Made by a program: the position numbers and the translations under genes. Positions 7,304 through 16,401 of a stretch of 64,000 nucleotides of DNA are shown in pieces (the stretch's first letter is position 1; every line of letters starts with the position of its first letter). A model generated the notes under the pieces. That model did no database searches. It saw only the letters and a list, made by a program, of their open reading frames with translations, and was not told the DNA's origin. The stretch is from Cystobacter fuscus (GTDB lineage Bacteria > Myxococcota > Myxococcia > Myxococcales > Myxococcaceae): contig NZ_CP022098.1 of assembly GCF_002305875.1 (NCBI RefSeq), forward strand, positions 3,100,001 to 3,164,000, given 5' to 3'.

Positions 7304-10300
7304 TGCCCACGCTCTCCTTCCCCACCGAGGAGATCTTGCGGCTCGCGCTGACCTCGGGCCTCGTCCCCACCGAGGTCCAGGTGGCTCGCGCGCGCGTCCA
7401 GCGCACCGGGACGGGAGGACTCCTCGTCACGCCCGAGGCGCCCCTGACCCGTGCCCAGGTGAAGGCGCTCGGGGAGCTCGGCATCCGCCTCGATGAGCAA
7501 GCCTCCGGAGACGGCGCGGCCGTGAGCTGCTGGGCGGAGCTGCTCCCGGTCCGGCGGATGCCCGACCTGGACGTGCCCATCGGTCCGGTGCTCTTCCTGG
7601 CCGCGCACGAGCGCGAGCTGCTGCCCCTGGCCGGAGAGCTGCTGCGGCTCGGGTGTGACAGACAGGAGCTGTGCCTCGCCGGAAGTGGCTCCGAGCGCCG
7701 GGCGCTCCTGCGGGCCGTGGCCCCGCCGTACTTCACCCTCACGCGCGCCATCGATCGCATCGCGGGACTGCGCGCCTTCGCTCCCGTCACCGCCGGTTCG
7801 CAGGGGGTGTGGATGGAGCTGGGCCATACCCACCCCATGGCCCAGGCGCTCCGGGCGTCCCCGGGGACGTTGTTGCTGCTCCCGGGAGAGGGGCGCTGGA
7901 TGACCGCGCCGGACGGGCCCTGGCTGGACCTGTACCAGCTCGTGGACCTCCCGCTGCCCCAGCCCGCGGAGGACTGGGTGCCTCGCCCCGTGCCCGGACG
8001 CCTCTCGGTGCCCCTGCGGCTCCGCCAGGCCGCGCGCGTGGAGCCCGCCAGCCTCTGGGTGCTGCGCGAGAACGCCGTGGCCCAGGTCGAGTCCCTCGTG
8101 CACTCTCTGCCGGAGGCGCTGCTCGCGCAGCTGCGCTTCGCCGTCTCGGGCCCTCCCGAGGCTCCCCACGTCGTCCTCCGCGCCCGGCCGGGGCGGGAGA
8201 AGCCCCCGGAGCTCGGACTGTCCGCGACGGCCTACGCTCCCTTGCCCCAGCTTCCCACCCTCTACCTTCCCTGCGACGCGCTGCTGGAGCCTCCCTTGCG
8301 CGGGGACCGGCTGCGTGCCCTGCTCACGCCCGACGCGGACACCGTCACCTGGCTGCACCCCACGGGACAGGGGGCCTTCCGCGCCGAGCGCCTCCCGGAG
8401 CGCGCCTTCCAGCCGCTCGACGAGTGGGTGGAGTACGTCCTCGATACCGGCGCCGTGGCGCTCGAGCCCTGGGTGCGTGGCGCCACGTTCGACTTCGCGG
8501 CCTTCGAGGGCACGGACACCGGGCCGAGTGAAGAGTCCTCTCCGTCGGCGAAGGAGGAGGAGCCCGGGCGTCGCTCCTCTCGCCGCCGTTCCGCCGCCGC
8601 GCCCGCCTCCGAGCCCATCGCCGCGCCACGGATTCCCCGGGCGGAGGCGCCACGGCCTCCGCCCATGCGTCTGGCGCCCCTCACGCCCGCGCGGACGAGC
8701 GAGCTCGAGCGGGAACTCACCACGCGGGAGAAGGACTTCCTCGCGCTGGAGTCTCCGGCGGATGCGCCCGAGCGCCTGCCCGCGTGGGTGCGCATGGCGG
8801 AGCTCAACGGCCTGCTCGGGCGCGAGCGCGACGCGAGCCTGTGCTGGACCCGGGCCCTCTGGGAGACCTCGGGCGCCGAGGCGGCGTCCCTCGCGGCTCG
8901 CTGGGCGGAGTCCACGTCGCAAGGGGCCTCGCCCACCGAGCGGCTGGCCCTCGCCGCGCCCTCCGACGCGGACGTCCGCGCCCTCGCGAGTCACGTGCTG
9001 CGGGTGTTCCATGGCTCCGGTGAGCCGCTCGACGTTCCCGCGGTGCAGCGCTGGCTGGACCGGCACGATGGAGCGCTCGACGTGCGCTCGCTCTGGCTCA
9101 CCCGCGTCGCGCTGGCCCGGCTCGTCGGAGGCGATGCACTCGGACTGGCCCAGGCCGGAGACCGGGTGCTCGCCCTGTTGCACCGGGGCCTCTCCCGGTC
9201 GCGGGACGTGCCCACCTTCCTGCGCGCGAGCGTGGATGCGGCCCATGCCTCCCGGCTGCGCGCCCAGCTCGACGCGTTGCTCGAGCGCTTCGAGCGCACG
9301 CCCCGCCACCGCTCCGCTCTCGAGGCCCCCGTTGCCCTCACCGGATCCTATGTGCGCTTCGTCTTCGCCTGGGGACTCGCGCGGCTCGGGCACGCGGACC
9401 GGGCGCGGGAGCTGATGGCGAGCGCCACCTCCGGCCTGGAGGGGAAGGACCCCGTGCATGGCTTTCTCGGCCGGGCCTATGCGGCGCGGGTGGCGCAGGC
9501 CCTCGAGGGACTTCCTTCCGAGACACCGCTTCCCCACGAGCTGGCCACCGAGCTCCATGCCCTGGGCAGCTTCCACCGGTACAAGGTGGACCGGCTCCGG
9601 CAGGCCTCCACGATTCTCGAGCCGAGCGAGCGGTTGGATCCGGCGCGCTCCTTCGGACGGGGCGAGCGGGATCCTCGAGGCGAGGAGTTCGCCGTCCTGC
9701 GCGAGGAGAAGGACGTGGAGCGCCTCGTCACGGCCGTGGAGCAGCTCGCCGCCCGGGCGCTCTCCCTCCTCACGCCGGCCCCCGAGCGCCAGCGGTTGTT
9801 GGAAGGTCTGCTCGACACCCTTCCGCGGCTGCCACCGGCCCGAGCCCTGCCGCTGTTGGCCCGGCTGGTGCCCTCCATGGAAGGCCTGCCTGACGAGGCC
9901 CACGCCCTGCTCCTGGGGGATGCCCTCACGGTGGCGGGACACTTCGGCCGGGAGGATCACGTCAAGGCGCTGGTGGGACGGCTGCGCGCGCTGCTGGTGG
10001 GGCTCCAGCCAGGGGCGGAGGCCTGGGGCCATGGCATCCTCGGCGCGTCCCTGCGCGACCTGCGCCGCCTGGGACTGCTCCGCGAGGCCACCGGGCTGCT
10101 CGAGCCGGGCCAGCAGCTCCTCGCCCGTCCCGAGAAGGTTCCCCTGTCCACCCAGCTCGGCATCGCCGCCGGGCTCGCGCTGCTCGGACACCTGCCGGAG
10201 GCCACGGCCGTGTTCGAGCGCGCCTTCACCACCCTGGCCCGGTTCCAGGGACCCATGCCCGAGCGGCTCATCCTGACGCGGGGGCTCGCGGGGGCGCTGT

Positions 10301-10545
10301 CCCAGGCCCCGGTCGACGTGGCCCTGCCGGCGCTGGCGCGGCTGTCCGAGCAGCTCCCCGGGGTGACGGACAGCTACAACACCAACAGCCACTTCTGCCT
10401 GTCCGTGGTGGAATTCGCGGACGCGCTGGTGCTGGGGCACGTGGGAGTGGGGCAGGGGTCGGGTGAGCGCGCCCGGCGTTGGCTGGACGAGGACGAATTC
10501 CTGGTGCGGCGCCGCATCCACCGGGAGCTGGAGGAGCATCCATGA
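7303..10545 (+). CDS. Large ternary-system scaffold protein
   Basis: This is a 1,080-residue protein. Residues 1-430 mix strands and helices (PTEEILRLALTSGLVPTEVQ at the start). Residues ~430-490 form a Pro/Ala/Arg-rich, Ser-rich linker. Residues ~490-1080 are helical, with repeated Leu/Ala/Arg helices of TPR or HEAT type (ALLGDALTVAGHFGREDHVKALVGRL). No catalytic motif was seen. It overlaps its neighbours by 1 and 4 bases. Long proteins with variable helical halves are the usual accessory component of FtsH/MoxR ternary systems and probably recognise targets or assemble the complex. This role is inferred from context. Confidence 0.6.
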   Translation: MPTLSFPTEEILRLALTSGLVPTEVQVARARVQRTGTGGLLVTPEAPLTRAQVKALGELGIRLDEQASGDGAAVSCWAELLPVRRMPDLDVPIGPVLFLAAHERELLPLAGELLRLGCDRQELCLAGSGSERRALLRAVAPPYFTLTRAIDRIAGLRAFAPVTAGSQGVWMELGHTHPMAQALRASPGTLLLLPGEGRWMTAPDGPWLDLYQLVDLPLPQPAEDWVPRPVPGRLSVPLRLRQAARVEPASLWVLRENAVAQVESLVHSLPEALLAQLRFAVSGPPEAPHVVLRARPGREKPPELGLSATAYAPLPQLPTLYLPCDALLEPPLRGDRLRALLTPDADTVTWLHPTGQGAFRAERLPERAFQPLDEWVEYVLDTGAVALEPWVRGATFDFAAFEGTDTGPSEESSPSAKEEEPGRRSSRRRSAAAPASEPIAAPRIPRAEAPRPPPMRLAPLTPARTSELERELTTREKDFLALESPADAPERLPAWVRMAELNGLLGRERDASLCWTRALWETSGAEAASLAARWAESTSQGASPTERLALAAPSDADVRALASHVLRVFHGSGEPLDVPAVQRWLDRHDGALDVRSLWLTRVALARLVGGDALGLAQAGDRVLALLHRGLSRSRDVPTFLRASVDAAHASRLRAQLDALLERFERTPRHRSALEAPVALTGSYVRFVFAWGLARLGHADRARELMASATSGLEGKDPVHGFLGRAYAARVAQALEGLPSETPLPHELATELHALGSFHRYKVDRLRQASTILEPSERLDPARSFGRGERDPRGEEFAVLREEKDVERLVTAVEQLAARALSLLTPAPERQRLLEGLLDTLPRLPPARALPLLARLVPSMEGLPDEAHALLLGDALTVAGHFGREDHVKALVGRLRALLVGLQPGAEAWGHGILGASLRDLRRLGLLREATGLLEPGQQLLARPEKVPLSTQLGIAAGLALLGHLPEATAVFERAFTTLARFQGPMPERLILTRGLAGALSQAPVDVALPALARLSEQLPGVTDSYNTNSHFCLSVVEFADALVLGHVGVGQGSGERARRWLDEDEFLVRRRIHRELEEHP

Positions 10546-11597
10546 GTGTTCCCAATCGGGAGCCCGCGGACGGCCGGATCGCCGTCGACCCCATCACCGA
10601 GCTGTCCCACGAGGCGCTCTCGCGCGAGTCGCAGGCGCTGCGCGATCGCATCAACCGCTTCCGGCTCTCGCTGGGGCGGCACTTCGTGGGCAAGCAGACG
10701 CTGGTGGACCTGATGACGGTGGCGGCGGTGGCGCAGGAGCCGCTGCTGCTGGTGGGTCCACCGGGCACGGCCAAGTCCGAGCTGGTGCTCAAGTTCAAGG
10801 ACGCCCTGCGCATCGGGGACGAGGACTACTTCGAGTACCTGCTCACGCGCTTCACCGAGCCCTCGGAGGTGCTGGGCCCCATCGACATCAACCTGTTGCG
10901 GCAGGGCCGCTACATGCGGCGCGAGAGGGGCAAGCTGCCCACGGCGCGGCTCGTCTTCCTGGACGAGGTCTTCAAGGCCAGCTCGGCCATCCTCAACGCG
11001 CTGCTCACGGTCATCAACGAGCGCAAGTTCTACCAGGACGGCGCGCCCCAGCCGGTGCGGCTCAAGGTGCTCTTCGCCGCCACCAACGAGCTGCCCGAGC
11101 ACGCGGAGCTGGGGGCGCTCAAGGATCGCTTCTGCCTGAAGGCGGCGTGCCGCCCGGTGCAGGACCGCTACTTCCTCGAGCTCATCGACGCGGGCCTGGA
11201 GTCGCAGACGCAGCGCGAGCTGAACCAGAAGCCCTGGGCGGAGGGCCACGCCACGCTGGAGGACTTCCTCAAGGCGCACCGCTACCTGACGCTGGTGATG
11301 AGCCGGCGCGAGCCGGGGCCGGAGGGGCGCGAGCTGCGCGACCGGGAGCTGTTCTTCCGCGACGAGCTGCTGCGCGAGTTCCGCCGCGTGGTGCAGACGC
11401 TCACCCGCGAGGACGGCGTCTTCATCAGCGATCGCAAGCTGGTGAAGCTCTACCGGCTGTTGCGCACGCGGGCGTGGATCTTCCATGGGGGCGCCGTCGA
11501 GCGGGAGGACCTGGTGCTGCTCTCCTTCCTGGGAGAGACGCGCGAGGAGATCGACCTGCTGGAGGAGAAGGTGCCGCGGCTGCTCGGGCTGACATGA
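10542..11597 (+). CDS. MoxR-family AAA+ ATPase
   Basis: This 351-residue MoxR/RavA-type ATPase probably remodels a vWA-linked partner. It has Walker A GPPGTAKS (72-79), Walker B LVFLDEVFKAS, sensor 1 LFAATNELP, and the MoxR hallmark EPSEVLGPIDI after the first helix insert. ATG 10542 overlaps the preceding stop (ATGA), and the next gene again begins at ATGA, so MoxR and the vWA-like protein are translationally coupled as usual for these pairs. The ATPase residues are all present. The family is close to RavA rather than to the shorter methanol-dehydrogenase MoxR group. Confidence 0.9.
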   Translation: MSVPNREPADGRIAVDPITELSHEALSRESQALRDRINRFRLSLGRHFVGKQTLVDLMTVAAVAQEPLLLVGPPGTAKSELVLKFKDALRIGDEDYFEYLLTRFTEPSEVLGPIDINLLRQGRYMRRERGKLPTARLVFLDEVFKASSAILNALLTVINERKFYQDGAPQPVRLKVLFAATNELPEHAELGALKDRFCLKAACRPVQDRYFLELIDAGLESQTQRELNQKPWAEGHATLEDFLKAHRYLTLVMSRREPGPEGRELRDRELFFRDELLREFRRVVQTLTREDGVFISDRKLVKLYRLLRTRAWIFHGGAVEREDLVLLSFLGETREEIDLLEEKVPRLLGLT

Positions 11598-13015
11598 CGA
11601 CGGAGCCACGGGGACCCGAGGAAGCGGAGCGGTGGCTGTGCGCGGGGCTGTGCCTCGCGCGGCTGGAGGGCACGTCCCCCGAGGCCGTGGCGCAAGCCGT
11701 GCCCTGGCTGCTGGCGGCCCACGCCGAGCTCCCGGCGCTGCCTCCCCTGGGGGTGGTGGTGGACCTCGGGAGGCTGGCGCTGGGCGCGCCACTCGAGTCC
11801 TCGCGGCCGGTGCCGGACTCCGTGCCCTCGCTGCGGGCGGCGGTGCGTGCCTATGAGGACCAGCTGCTCGCGCGGCTGGCCGCCGAGCCGCACCTGGAGG
11901 CGGTGGTGAACGCGCTGGCCCGCATGCCCGCGGAGCTGCGGCCCCGCGGCGTGGCCTTCCTGGTGGCCCGGGTGCTCACGCGGCTGGGGTTCACGGGGGG
12001 CACGGCGGTGAATCCCGGGCTCGCGCGGCGGGTGCTCGAACATCCTCCCGCCGAGCTGCTCCAGACGGGCCACGCGGCGCTGCGCGAGCGGGGCGCGGAG
12101 GTGGAGCGGCTGGCCGAGGCCTACGAGGCCCTGGGCGGCGCGGCCCGGCGGGCGCGGGCGCTGTTGGGCGACGCGGAGGTGTTCACCCTGGAGAACCTGG
12201 AGCGGCTCCAGGGGCGGGCGCGGCGGCTGGCGCTGGAGCAGGCGGTGGAGGCGGCGGAGGCGCTCGCCGAGGCCCTGCCCAGGCGGATGCGGCCCCGGAA
12301 GCCCGCCTCGGGTCAGACGCCCTCGCACCTGGAGGACGACGCGGCGTTTCCCCAGGGAGGCTTCTCCTCGGTGTCCAACGTGGGGAGCCTGGAGAACCTG
12401 GTCACGTCGGAGCTCGTCTACATGGAGGACGACGCGGGGTTGGATCTGTTCGATCTGCGCTACGTGGAGGGCGAGCTGCTCTACTACACGCGGGACGAGA
12501 GCCTCGTGGTGCGGCGGCGGCGGCGGGTGACGTTCGCGCTGCTGCCGGGGCTGACGGAGGCCCGCGTCAAGGACGCGGGGCTGCGCTGGCAGCGGGGCGT
12601 GCTGGTGCTGGGGCTGGTGCTGAGCCTGGTGCGGCGGTTGTCCGTGTGGCTGGGGGATGAGGAGCTGCGCTTCCGGGTGGTGGTGGTGGGCGAGGGGCTG
12701 GAGGCGGAGCGGGGCCTGTGCGAGCTGCTGCTGCGCGAGTGGCTCGAGCGAGGTAACGCGGAAGTGACGGCGGCGGAGCGCCTGGAGTCGGTCCTCGCCC
12801 AGGCCGGGGAGGACGCGAAGCGGGCCCGCACGGACGTGCTCCTCCTGGGGGGCCGGGAGATGCCTCCCGCTCCATCCCAGGTGGGCCTGGCGCTGCTCGA
12901 CGTCTCCCAGCCGGTGCCTCGGCTCTCGCCCGCCTCGTCTCCCGAGCCACCCGGGGAGGAGCCATGGGCCACGTGGCGTGGAGTGACGCTTGAGCTTGCG
13001 CGAGGGCTCCTCTAG
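11594..13015 (+). CDS. Degenerate vWA-like protein of the ternary system
   Basis: This 473-residue protein sits where MoxR systems place their vWA protein. Residues 1-230 are helical. After an acidic linker, residues ~290-430 have an alternating strand-helix order: RVTFALLPGLTEAR, then a helix, then LRFRVVVVGEG, a helix, and DVLLLGGREM. The expected metal-site motif D-x-S-x-S is absent; LLPGLTEAR sits at that strand end. It is probably a vWA fold that binds partners without the usual metal, which is inference. Start ATG 11594 overlaps the moxR stop. It is the last gene of the tightly coupled set. Confidence 0.6.
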   Translation: MTTEPRGPEEAERWLCAGLCLARLEGTSPEAVAQAVPWLLAAHAELPALPPLGVVVDLGRLALGAPLESSRPVPDSVPSLRAAVRAYEDQLLARLAAEPHLEAVVNALARMPAELRPRGVAFLVARVLTRLGFTGGTAVNPGLARRVLEHPPAELLQTGHAALRERGAEVERLAEAYEALGGAARRARALLGDAEVFTLENLERLQGRARRLALEQAVEAAEALAEALPRRMRPRKPASGQTPSHLEDDAAFPQGGFSSVSNVGSLENLVTSELVYMEDDAGLDLFDLRYVEGELLYYTRDESLVVRRRRRVTFALLPGLTEARVKDAGLRWQRGVLVLGLVLSLVRRLSVWLGDEELRFRVVVVGEGLEAERGLCELLLREWLERGNAEVTAAERLESVLAQAGEDAKRARTDVLLLGGREMPPAPSQVGLALLDVSQPVPRLSPASSPEPPGEEPWATWRGVTLELARGLL

Positions 13016-13039
13016 CGTCGCCGGGCCAAGGGGAACCAC

Positions 13040-14404
13040 ATGCCGCTTTACGAGTTCAAGGAGGGCAACTCCAGCAAGTTCTGGGAGATCACCCTCTCGG
13101 GTAACAGCTTCACCACGCGCTGGGGGAAGATCGGCACCAAGGGCCAGGAGAAGACGCAGAGCTTCTCCAACGCCGTCGAGGCCAAGCGCGAGCACGACAA
13201 GCTCATCGCCGAGAAGACGAAGAAGGGCTACGAGCTGGCCGACGGCCAGGAGGCGCCCGGCGAGGACGAGGAGGGTGATGACTCGGCGAACCTGGCCAAG
13301 CGCAACCCGGAGCTCGAGGCGGCCATCGAGAAGGATCCGGACAACGTCGAGGGCTACCTCGTCTATGGCGACTGGCTGCAGAGCCAGGGAGACCCTCGTG
13401 GCGAGCTGATCGCCCTGCAGTGCGCGGCGCACCAGGCGTCGGGCGAGGAGGCCACGAAGCTCAAGCGTCAGGCGTCGGCGCTGGTGCGCAAGTACAAGAA
13501 GTACCTGCTGGGGGCGCTGGCGGACAAGGAGGACAACGAGGTGGAAGTGGGGTGGCGCTTCGGCTTCATCCAGAGCGCCCGCCTGGCCCGGGGAGACTTC
13601 GACTCGGAGTTCGATTCCGCCGAGGCGGTGAAGCACCTGATGGCGCTGCCCTCGGCCCGCTTCCTGCGTGAGCTCACCTTCGGCATGGCGGATTACGAGG
13701 AGAACGACTACAGCGAGGCCATCGGGGCGCTGGCGGGGACGACGTGCCCCACGCTGGAGACGCTCTTCATCGGTGACTTCGAGTATCCGGACGAGACGGA
13801 GATCTCCTGGACGCACCTGCAAGACCTCTCGCCGGTGTACAAGGCCTTCCCCCGCCTGCGCTCGCTGAAGGTGCGTGGAGGCGAGCTGGAGATGGGCGAG
13901 GTGAACCTGCCGGAGCTGCGTGAGTTCACCGTGGAGACGGGTGGGTTGCCGCTGGATGCGGTCAAGTCCATCGTGAAGGCGAACTGGCCGAAGCTGGAGC
14001 GGCTGGAGGTGTGGTTCGGCTCGGAGAACTACGGCGCGGGAGGCGGCGTGGACGACATCCAGCCCCTGCTCGAGGGCAAGGGCGTGCCGGCGCTCAAGCA
14101 CCTGGGGCTGCGCAACGCGGAGTTCACCAACGAGCTGTGCAAGGCGCTGCCACGGGCGAAGATCCTCTCCCAGCTCGAGACGCTGGACTTGTCCATGGGC
14201 ACGATGACGAAGGAGGGCGCGGAGGCGCTGGTGGCGAACGCGGCGGCCTTCAAGCACCTCAAGCGCCTGGACGTGACGGAGAACCTCTTGTCGGACGAGG
14301 CCCAGAAGCAGGTGGCGAAGCTGGGCGAGTACGTGGCGCACGGCAACCAGCGTGACGACTACGACGAGGACGACGACTACCGCTACGTGGCGGTGGGCGA
14401 GTAG
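13040..14404 (+). CDS. WGR-domain / leucine-rich STM4015-family protein
   Basis: This is a 454-residue protein. Residues 1-75 form a WGR domain (RWGKIGTKGQEKTQSF), known from PARPs and bacterial regulators as a nucleic-acid or partner-binding module. Residues ~88-130 match the short repeat-companion domain (NPELEAAIEKDPDN, then YGDWLQSQGDPRGELIAL). Residues ~170-430 form irregular leucine-rich repeats (LKHLGLRNAEF, LETLDLSMG, LKRLDVTENLLSDEA) as in STM4015. The acidic tail is Asp/Tyr-rich. It starts 24 bp after the vWA-like gene and 12 bp before the ATP-grasp-like gene, so it may be shared between, or simply border, both systems. Confidence 0.8.
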   Translation: MPLYEFKEGNSSKFWEITLSGNSFTTRWGKIGTKGQEKTQSFSNAVEAKREHDKLIAEKTKKGYELADGQEAPGEDEEGDDSANLAKRNPELEAAIEKDPDNVEGYLVYGDWLQSQGDPRGELIALQCAAHQASGEEATKLKRQASALVRKYKKYLLGALADKEDNEVEVGWRFGFIQSARLARGDFDSEFDSAEAVKHLMALPSARFLRELTFGMADYEENDYSEAIGALAGTTCPTLETLFIGDFEYPDETEISWTHLQDLSPVYKAFPRLRSLKVRGGELEMGEVNLPELREFTVETGGLPLDAVKSIVKANWPKLERLEVWFGSENYGAGGGVDDIQPLLEGKGVPALKHLGLRNAEFTNELCKALPRAKILSQLETLDLSMGTMTKEGAEALVANAAAFKHLKRLDVTENLLSDEAQKQVAKLGEYVAHGNQRDDYDEDDDYRYVAVGE

Positions 14405-14416
14405 CGGGAGTCCCGG

Positions 14417-15541
14417 GTGGGCGCGCCGCCGTTCCTGCTCATCGGCAATCCGGAGAACCGGCGCGTCACCCTCTTCCAGGCGGCCCTGGCCGCCCGGGGC
14501 CTTCCTCCCGCGCACGTGGTGCCCTGGCGCGAGCTGCTGAGGGAGCCGGCGGTGCTCGCGGATCTGCCGGACACCGAGCGGCTCGTGCGCATCGACGCCG
14601 CGGGCGAGAGCTTCGAGGTGGAGAAGGCGCTGCTGAAGCGGGGCCACGAGGATGCGCGGGCGCTCGGGTGCGCCGTGCTCACGCCCGAGCAGATTGACGC
14701 CCTCCCCGAGGACCGTGGGCGCATCCTCTGCCCGAGGCAGTACCACCTGGGCTTCCTGCGGACCCTGAGCCAGTTGGAGGCCATCTTCGCCGAGCACCCC
14801 CGCTGGCGGGTGCTCTCCTCGCCCGCGAGCATCGCGGAGCTCTTCGACAAGCGCCTCACCTCGCGAAAGTACGCGGCGCGGGGCATCCCGGTGCCGCCGT
14901 CGCTGGAGGGCATCACGGACGTGGAGTCGCTGCGGACGCGGATGCGGGAGGAGGGCTGGCGCGAGGCGTTCGTGAAGCTCTCGTGCGGCTCCTCGGCGTC
15001 GTGCCTGGGCATCTTCCGGTTGGGCCGCTCGGACGAGTCCCTGTTCACCACCCTCGAGCAGACGGACACCGGCTGGTACAACTCACTCAAGGTGCGCCGC
15101 CTCCGCGAGCCCCGGCGGGTGGAGGCGGCCCTGGAGTTCCTCCTGCGCGAGGGTTCGCAGGTGGAGCGGGCCCTGCCCAAGGCACGGCTGCGCGGGGAGT
15201 TCTTCGACTGCCGGGTGCTGATGGTGCGGGGCGAGCCGGCCTTCACCGTCATCCGTCAGAGCCGCCACCCCATCACCAACCTGCACCTGGGGGGCAAGCG
15301 CGGCGACATGGACGCCTTCCTCGCGGCGGTGCCTCCGCGCGAGCTGGAGGCGGCGATGGAGACGTGCCGCCAGGTGGCGCGAGCCCATGATTGCCTGCAC
15401 GTGGGGATCGATCTCATGTACGAGGCGTACTTCCAGGGCCACGCGGTCCTGGAGGCCAACGCCTTCGGAGATCTGCTGCCCAATCTGCGGCGCGACGGGC
15501 TCTCCGTCTACGAGTGGGAGATCCGCGAGGCGCTGCGCTGA
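14417..15541 (+). CDS. STM4014-family ATP-grasp-like ligase
   Basis: This 374-residue protein resembles the ATP-grasp superfamily, whose members join carboxylates to amines using ATP. The N-terminal pre-grasp segment (FLLIGNPENRRVTLFQAALAARG) is followed by DKRLTSRKYAARGIPVPPS, AFVKLSCGSSASCLGIF as the nucleotide loop, RGEFFDCRVLMVRGEPAFTVIRQS, and CLHVGIDLMYE then HAVLEANAFGDLLPNL, with the Glu and Asn metal ligands. GTG 14417 has GCGGGAG upstream. Its 3' end overlaps the convergent radical SAM gene by 34 bp. By order and similarity it is the STM4014 member of a conserved, uncharacterised gene set. Confidence 0.78.
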   Translation: MGAPPFLLIGNPENRRVTLFQAALAARGLPPAHVVPWRELLREPAVLADLPDTERLVRIDAAGESFEVEKALLKRGHEDARALGCAVLTPEQIDALPEDRGRILCPRQYHLGFLRTLSQLEAIFAEHPRWRVLSSPASIAELFDKRLTSRKYAARGIPVPPSLEGITDVESLRTRMREEGWREAFVKLSCGSSASCLGIFRLGRSDESLFTTLEQTDTGWYNSLKVRRLREPRRVEAALEFLLREGSQVERALPKARLRGEFFDCRVLMVRGEPAFTVIRQSRHPITNLHLGGKRGDMDAFLAAVPPRELEAAMETCRQVARAHDCLHVGIDLMYEAYFQGHAVLEANAFGDLLPNLRRDGLSVYEWEIREALR

Positions 15542-16401
15542 GCCTGCCAGAGGGGCTCCACCGGCACGCGCTCGAGGATGCCCGAGCCGAACACGCGATC
15601 CAGCTCCAGGTAGTCCAGGTGCACGTAGCCGATGTGACACCCGCATGTCGCCTTGGCACAGGGGCGTGGGCGGAGGACCTGCTCGAAGCCGGGCTCGTAG
15701 ATGTTGCCGAGGAACTCGCGCACGAAGTGGCACCGGCGCGCCGAGCCCGCGCCGTCCACGGAGATGACGCTCTCCCCGGTGCGGCACGCCTTGCCGAGGC
15801 TCGGGTGGTGGGTGTTGTTGAGGGAGAAGAGGGGATCGACGCGGGAGAAGCGCTCCACGTCCTCGGGGGTGTAGCGCTCCTCCTTGCCGTCCTTGACGGC
15901 GTTGATCCACAGGTACACGTCTGGAGGCAGCTCGCCGCGCAGGGCCTCGGCCTCCTCGGCGAAGCGGCGGAAGCCCACCATGCCCACGCTGTAGCGCACG
16001 CCCAGGGCGCCCAGCCGCTCGCACTGCGACACGAAGCGCCTGCGCTTCATCCACTCGGGGTGGAAGGTGGCCCAGATGCCGAGCTTCTCCGGCTGGCAGC
16101 GCTCCACCCACTCCAGGGTGCAGGAGAGGTTCGTCTGGATGGCGGCCCGCTCGACGTGGGGCATCCGCGTGAGCCGCACCAGGGCCTCCTGATACCAGGG
16201 GCGGATGAGTCCCTCGCCCCACGGGGTGAAGAACACCGACACGGGGTAGGGCCGGGACCCGACCCAGTCGACGAAGCGCTCGACGCCCGCGCGATCCTCG
16301 GCCAGCTCCGCGTCGTCCTGCTTCCACTTGCCGAAGGGGCAGTACTCGCAGCCGAAGTTGCAGTTCGACAGCGGACCCCGGTAGAGCACGGTGAGCTTCA
16401 T
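15508..16401 (-). CDS. STM4011-family radical SAM protein
   Basis: This is a 297-residue radical SAM enzyme. CNFGCEYCPFGKWK near the N-terminus (residues ~13-20) is the C-x3-C-x2-C cluster motif, and FFTPWGEGL lies where the GGE motif is expected. C-terminal cysteines (ARRCHF, CAKATCGCHIGYVHLDYL) suggest a second iron-sulfur site. ATG 16401 overlaps the stop of the upstream STM4012-like gene (ATGA). Longer frames upstream only read through that neighbour. It probably acts on a peptide or small metabolite with the STM4012 partner. The reaction is unknown. Confidence 0.8.
   Translation of the reverse strand: MKLTVLYRGPLSNCNFGCEYCPFGKWKQDDAELAEDRAGVERFVDWVGSRPYPVSVFFTPWGEGLIRPWYQEALVRLTRMPHVERAAIQTNLSCTLEWVERCQPEKLGIWATFHPEWMKRRRFVSQCERLGALGVRYSVGMVGFRRFAEEAEALRGELPPDVYLWINAVKDGKEERYTPEDVERFSRVDPLFSLNNTHHPSLGKACRTGESVISVDGAGSARRCHFVREFLGNIYEPGFEQVLRPRPCAKATCGCHIGYVHLDYLELDRVFGSGILERVPVEPLWQAQRSASRISHS

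Noticed and set aside
4651-10539. Open frame of 1,962 codons on the minus strand
   Set aside because: It is antisense to the FtsH-like, scaffold and neighbouring genes. It arises from GC-rich codon bias, has His/Arg/Gln-rich low-complexity translation, no motifs and no ribosome site.
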